Shown here piece after piece: positions 61,687 through 64,000 of a stretch of DNA of 64,000 nt. How positions within the stretch are numbered: position 1 is the first letter of the stretch; the number at the start of each line of letters is the position of its first letter. This stretch comes from SW4 sp042466115. GTDB taxonomy: Bacteria > Pseudomonadota > Alphaproteobacteria > Rhodobacterales > Rhodobacteraceae. A program made the translations under genes and the position numbers. The stretch is from assembly GCF_042466115.1 (NCBI RefSeq), contig NZ_JAXHBQ010000001.1, positions 930,001 through 994,000 on the forward strand. The letters run 5' to 3'. Below the pieces are notes generated by a model. That model was not told the origin of the DNA. It saw nothing but the letters and a program-made list of their open reading frames with translations, and did no database searches.

Positions 61687-62595
61687 ATGACACGCAGCAT
61701 CCCAACCCGCACATGGATCGAACTTGCCCTTCTGGGTTTGATCTGGGGCGGCAGCTTTCTTGCGATCCGGCTGGCCCTGAACGAAGTCGGCTTTGTCACA
61801 TCCGTCGCCCATCGCGTGTTCTGGGCCGCGCTGATCCTGTGGGGTTACGTGGCCGTGGCCCGCCTGCCTGTGCCGCGCGATCCGCGCATCTGGGCCGGAT
61901 TCCTGCTCATGGGACTGCTCAACAACGTGATCCCGTTTTCGCTGATGGCCTGGGGGCAGTTGCACATCCCCACAGGTCTCACATCCGTGTTCAACGCAGG
62001 CACGGCGATTTTTGGCGCGCTGCTGGCAGCACTGATCCTGGCAGACGAACGGCTGACCCTGCGAAAATCCATCGGCATCGCGCTAGGGTTTGCAGGCGTT
62101 GCGGTAGCAATCGGGTTGGACAGTTTGCGCGATTTCGACATGCGCAGCCTTGCGCAACTGGCGGTGATCGGCGGCACGATATCCTATGCCTTTGCCAGCA
62201 TCTGGGCGCGGCTGCGCCTTACGGGGCTATCACCACAGGTGGCGGCCGCGGGGATGCTGACGGGATCGTCGCTGGTGATGGTGCCTGCGGCCTTGCTGAT
62301 CGACGGGATGCCGCGCTTTGACATCGGCTGGCAAGCTGCGGGCGCAATTGCCTATTACGTGATCTTTGCGACAGCGGGCGCATATCTGCTTTACTATCGC
62401 ATCCTTGCCTCGGCAGGGGCCGCCAACACGATGATCGTGACCCTGCTGATCCCGCCTGTGTCGATCGTGCTAGGCGCGGTGGTGCTGAACGAGGTGCTGT
62501 CCCCCAATGTTTACGCCGGCCTTGCAATGCTGGCGCTGGGCTTGATCGTGTTGGACGGACGGGTGTTGCGCCGCCCTAACCCAAGCGGTCCTTGA
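61687..62595 (+). CDS. EamA/DMT-family transporter
   Basis: A 302-aa drug/metabolite transporter with ten helices in two EamA repeats (LALLGLIWGGSFLAIRLALNEVGF, then TYPTGLTSVFNAGTAIFGALLAALILADERLT, then the second half ending VLNEVLSPNVYAGLAMLALGLIVLDGRVL). Substrate unknown. No clear ribosome-binding site before the ATG. Its end overlaps the convergent YqeY gene by 20 bp. Confidence 0.88.
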   Translation: MTRSIPTRTWIELALLGLIWGGSFLAIRLALNEVGFVTSVAHRVFWAALILWGYVAVARLPVPRDPRIWAGFLLMGLLNNVIPFSLMAWGQLHIPTGLTSVFNAGTAIFGALLAALILADERLTLRKSIGIALGFAGVAVAIGLDSLRDFDMRSLAQLAVIGGTISYAFASIWARLRLTGLSPQVAAAGMLTGSSLVMVPAALLIDGMPRFDIGWQAAGAIAYYVIFATAGAYLLYYRILASAGAANTMIVTLLIPPVSIVLGAVVLNEVLSPNVYAGLAMLALGLIVLDGRVLRRPNPSGP

Positions 62596-63034
62596 CCATC
62601 GGGCCGACGCGGCCAAAATCCATCTGGCCGGTGTATTTCTTTTTCAAGATCCCCATGACCTTGCCCATGTCACGCACGCTTTGTGCGCCAACCTTGGAAA
62701 TGGCAGCATCAATTGCTGCCGCACTTTCATCCTCGTCCAACTGACGCGGCAGGAATTCCTCGATGATGCCGATTTCCGATTGTTCCTTTTCGGCCAGTTC
62801 CAGCCGCCCGCCTTCTTCGTAGGCGCGCGCGCTTTCCTGGCGCTGCTTGACCATCTTGCCAAGGATTCCCAGCACCTCATCATCCGTGACTGCATCATCA
62901 TCACCCGTGCCACGGGCGGCGATTTCACGGTCCTTAATGGCGGCATTGATCAAACGAAGTGTCGACAGGCGGTCGGCATCTTTTGCCTTCATCGCCTCTT
63001 TCAGGGCCGTTGAGACCCGTTCACGCATTTCCAT
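62576..63034 (-). CDS. GatB/YqeY domain protein
   Basis: A 152-aa cytoplasmic protein of the GatB/YqeY family, related to the tail domain of the aspartyl/glutamyl-tRNA amidotransferase B subunit. Landmarks: [75 protein letters not shown] and the end [30 protein letters not shown]. Divergent from carA, with a 189-bp gap. Conserved next to carA in many alphaproteobacteria. Confidence 0.95.
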   Translation of the reverse strand: MEMRERVSTALKEAMKAKDADRLSTLRLINAAIKDREIAARGTGDDDAVTDDEVLGILGKMVKQRQESARAYEEGGRLELAEKEQSEIGIIEEFLPRQLDEDESAAAIDAAISKVGAQSVRDMGKVMGILKKKYTGQMDFGRVGPMVKDRLG

Positions 63035-63223
63035 CGATGGTTCCCTGATGTGAGCGGTAACAAGACTGCGACATTACCGCGACAATTGCGCGCTGACAAC
63101 GGGCCGCGTCGCAACGTCAAATTGGCCCCCATACGCGCCGATCAACCCTTGACCCGCCCCTGCCCCAACCTTAGGTATCGCCAAGTTTGGCCCGACTATG
63201 GGCGCATCGGGGGATCTGTTGCC

Positions 63224-64000
<777 letters not shown>

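Overview
The window comes from a Gram-negative alphaproteobacterium, almost certainly a marine member of the Rhodobacterales (Roseobacter group). The signs are high GC, a complete Kelly-type sox cluster with flavocytochrome subunits, a 5-aminolevulinate synthase (the C4 heme route), a Na+-pumping NQR, and typical neighbour sets such as ctaD with DUF2244 and tmk-holB-tatD. There are 65 protein-coding genes, two of them cut by the window edges, and two tRNAs (Ser-UGA and Leu-GAG). I saw no rRNA, insertion sequence, prophage or CRISPR.

Layout. 1-5.4 kb, minus strand: glycogen and alpha-glucan use (GH13 glucosidase, glgP, partial glgB), with two matching LacI-type 14-bp operators. 5.6-21.2 kb: thiosulfate oxidation. 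soxVW-XYZABCDEF runs leftward and continues through a DUF302 gene, hemA and a YeeE/YedE transporter. soxS-soxR and a second YeeE/YedE (SoxT-like) gene run divergently. A Tat-exported metallo-hydrolase at 5.6 kb and soxX both have an ATTC-N8-GAAT type site upstream, as expected for the SqrR/BigR/SoxR repressor family. 21.2-28.1 kb, minus: nqrABCDEF-apbE-nqrM plus a CBS-domain gene. nqrB is short and lacks the flavinylation loop. 28.2-31.5 kb: a divergent pentaheme cytochrome, a cation/proton antiporter and a Na+-coupled BASS-type carrier, which together suggest a sodium-energised module.

31.7-41.9 kb: a lysophospholipid acyltransferase, then an accessory-looking island. It holds a LuxR-type regulator with a coupled small helical protein, an 805-bp AT-richer gap, a 571-aa Gln/Asn/Gly-rich low-complexity protein, a 673-aa repeat protein, and a type I secretion ABC exporter with its HlyD adaptor. 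I infer a dedicated secretion system for an extracellular matrix or surface material. This is the best candidate here for an undescribed system.

41.9-48.6 kb: tRNA-Ser and a housekeeping run (SPOR lipoprotein, D,D-carboxypeptidase, tmk, holB, tatD, phnP-like, AEC carrier). 48.6-53.2 kb, minus: a polyamine-type ABC importer in the order potA-potD-potB-potC. 53.7-58.5 kb: outer-membrane barrel, tRNA-Leu, a DUF2306-like membrane protein divergent from a membrane-bound LytTR regulator, lipB, then a two-gene secreted unit whose second protein carries eleven LxFxGW repeats and a laminin-B-like C-terminus. 58.8-64 kb: ctaD, a short haem-less CoxI C-terminal paralogue, DUF2244, EamA, YqeY and the start of carA.

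Two genes (soxW and the secreted gene at 56.9 kb) show single-base frameshifts in short homopolymers with the lost C-terminus intact in the next frame. These may be assembly errors rather than real mutations.
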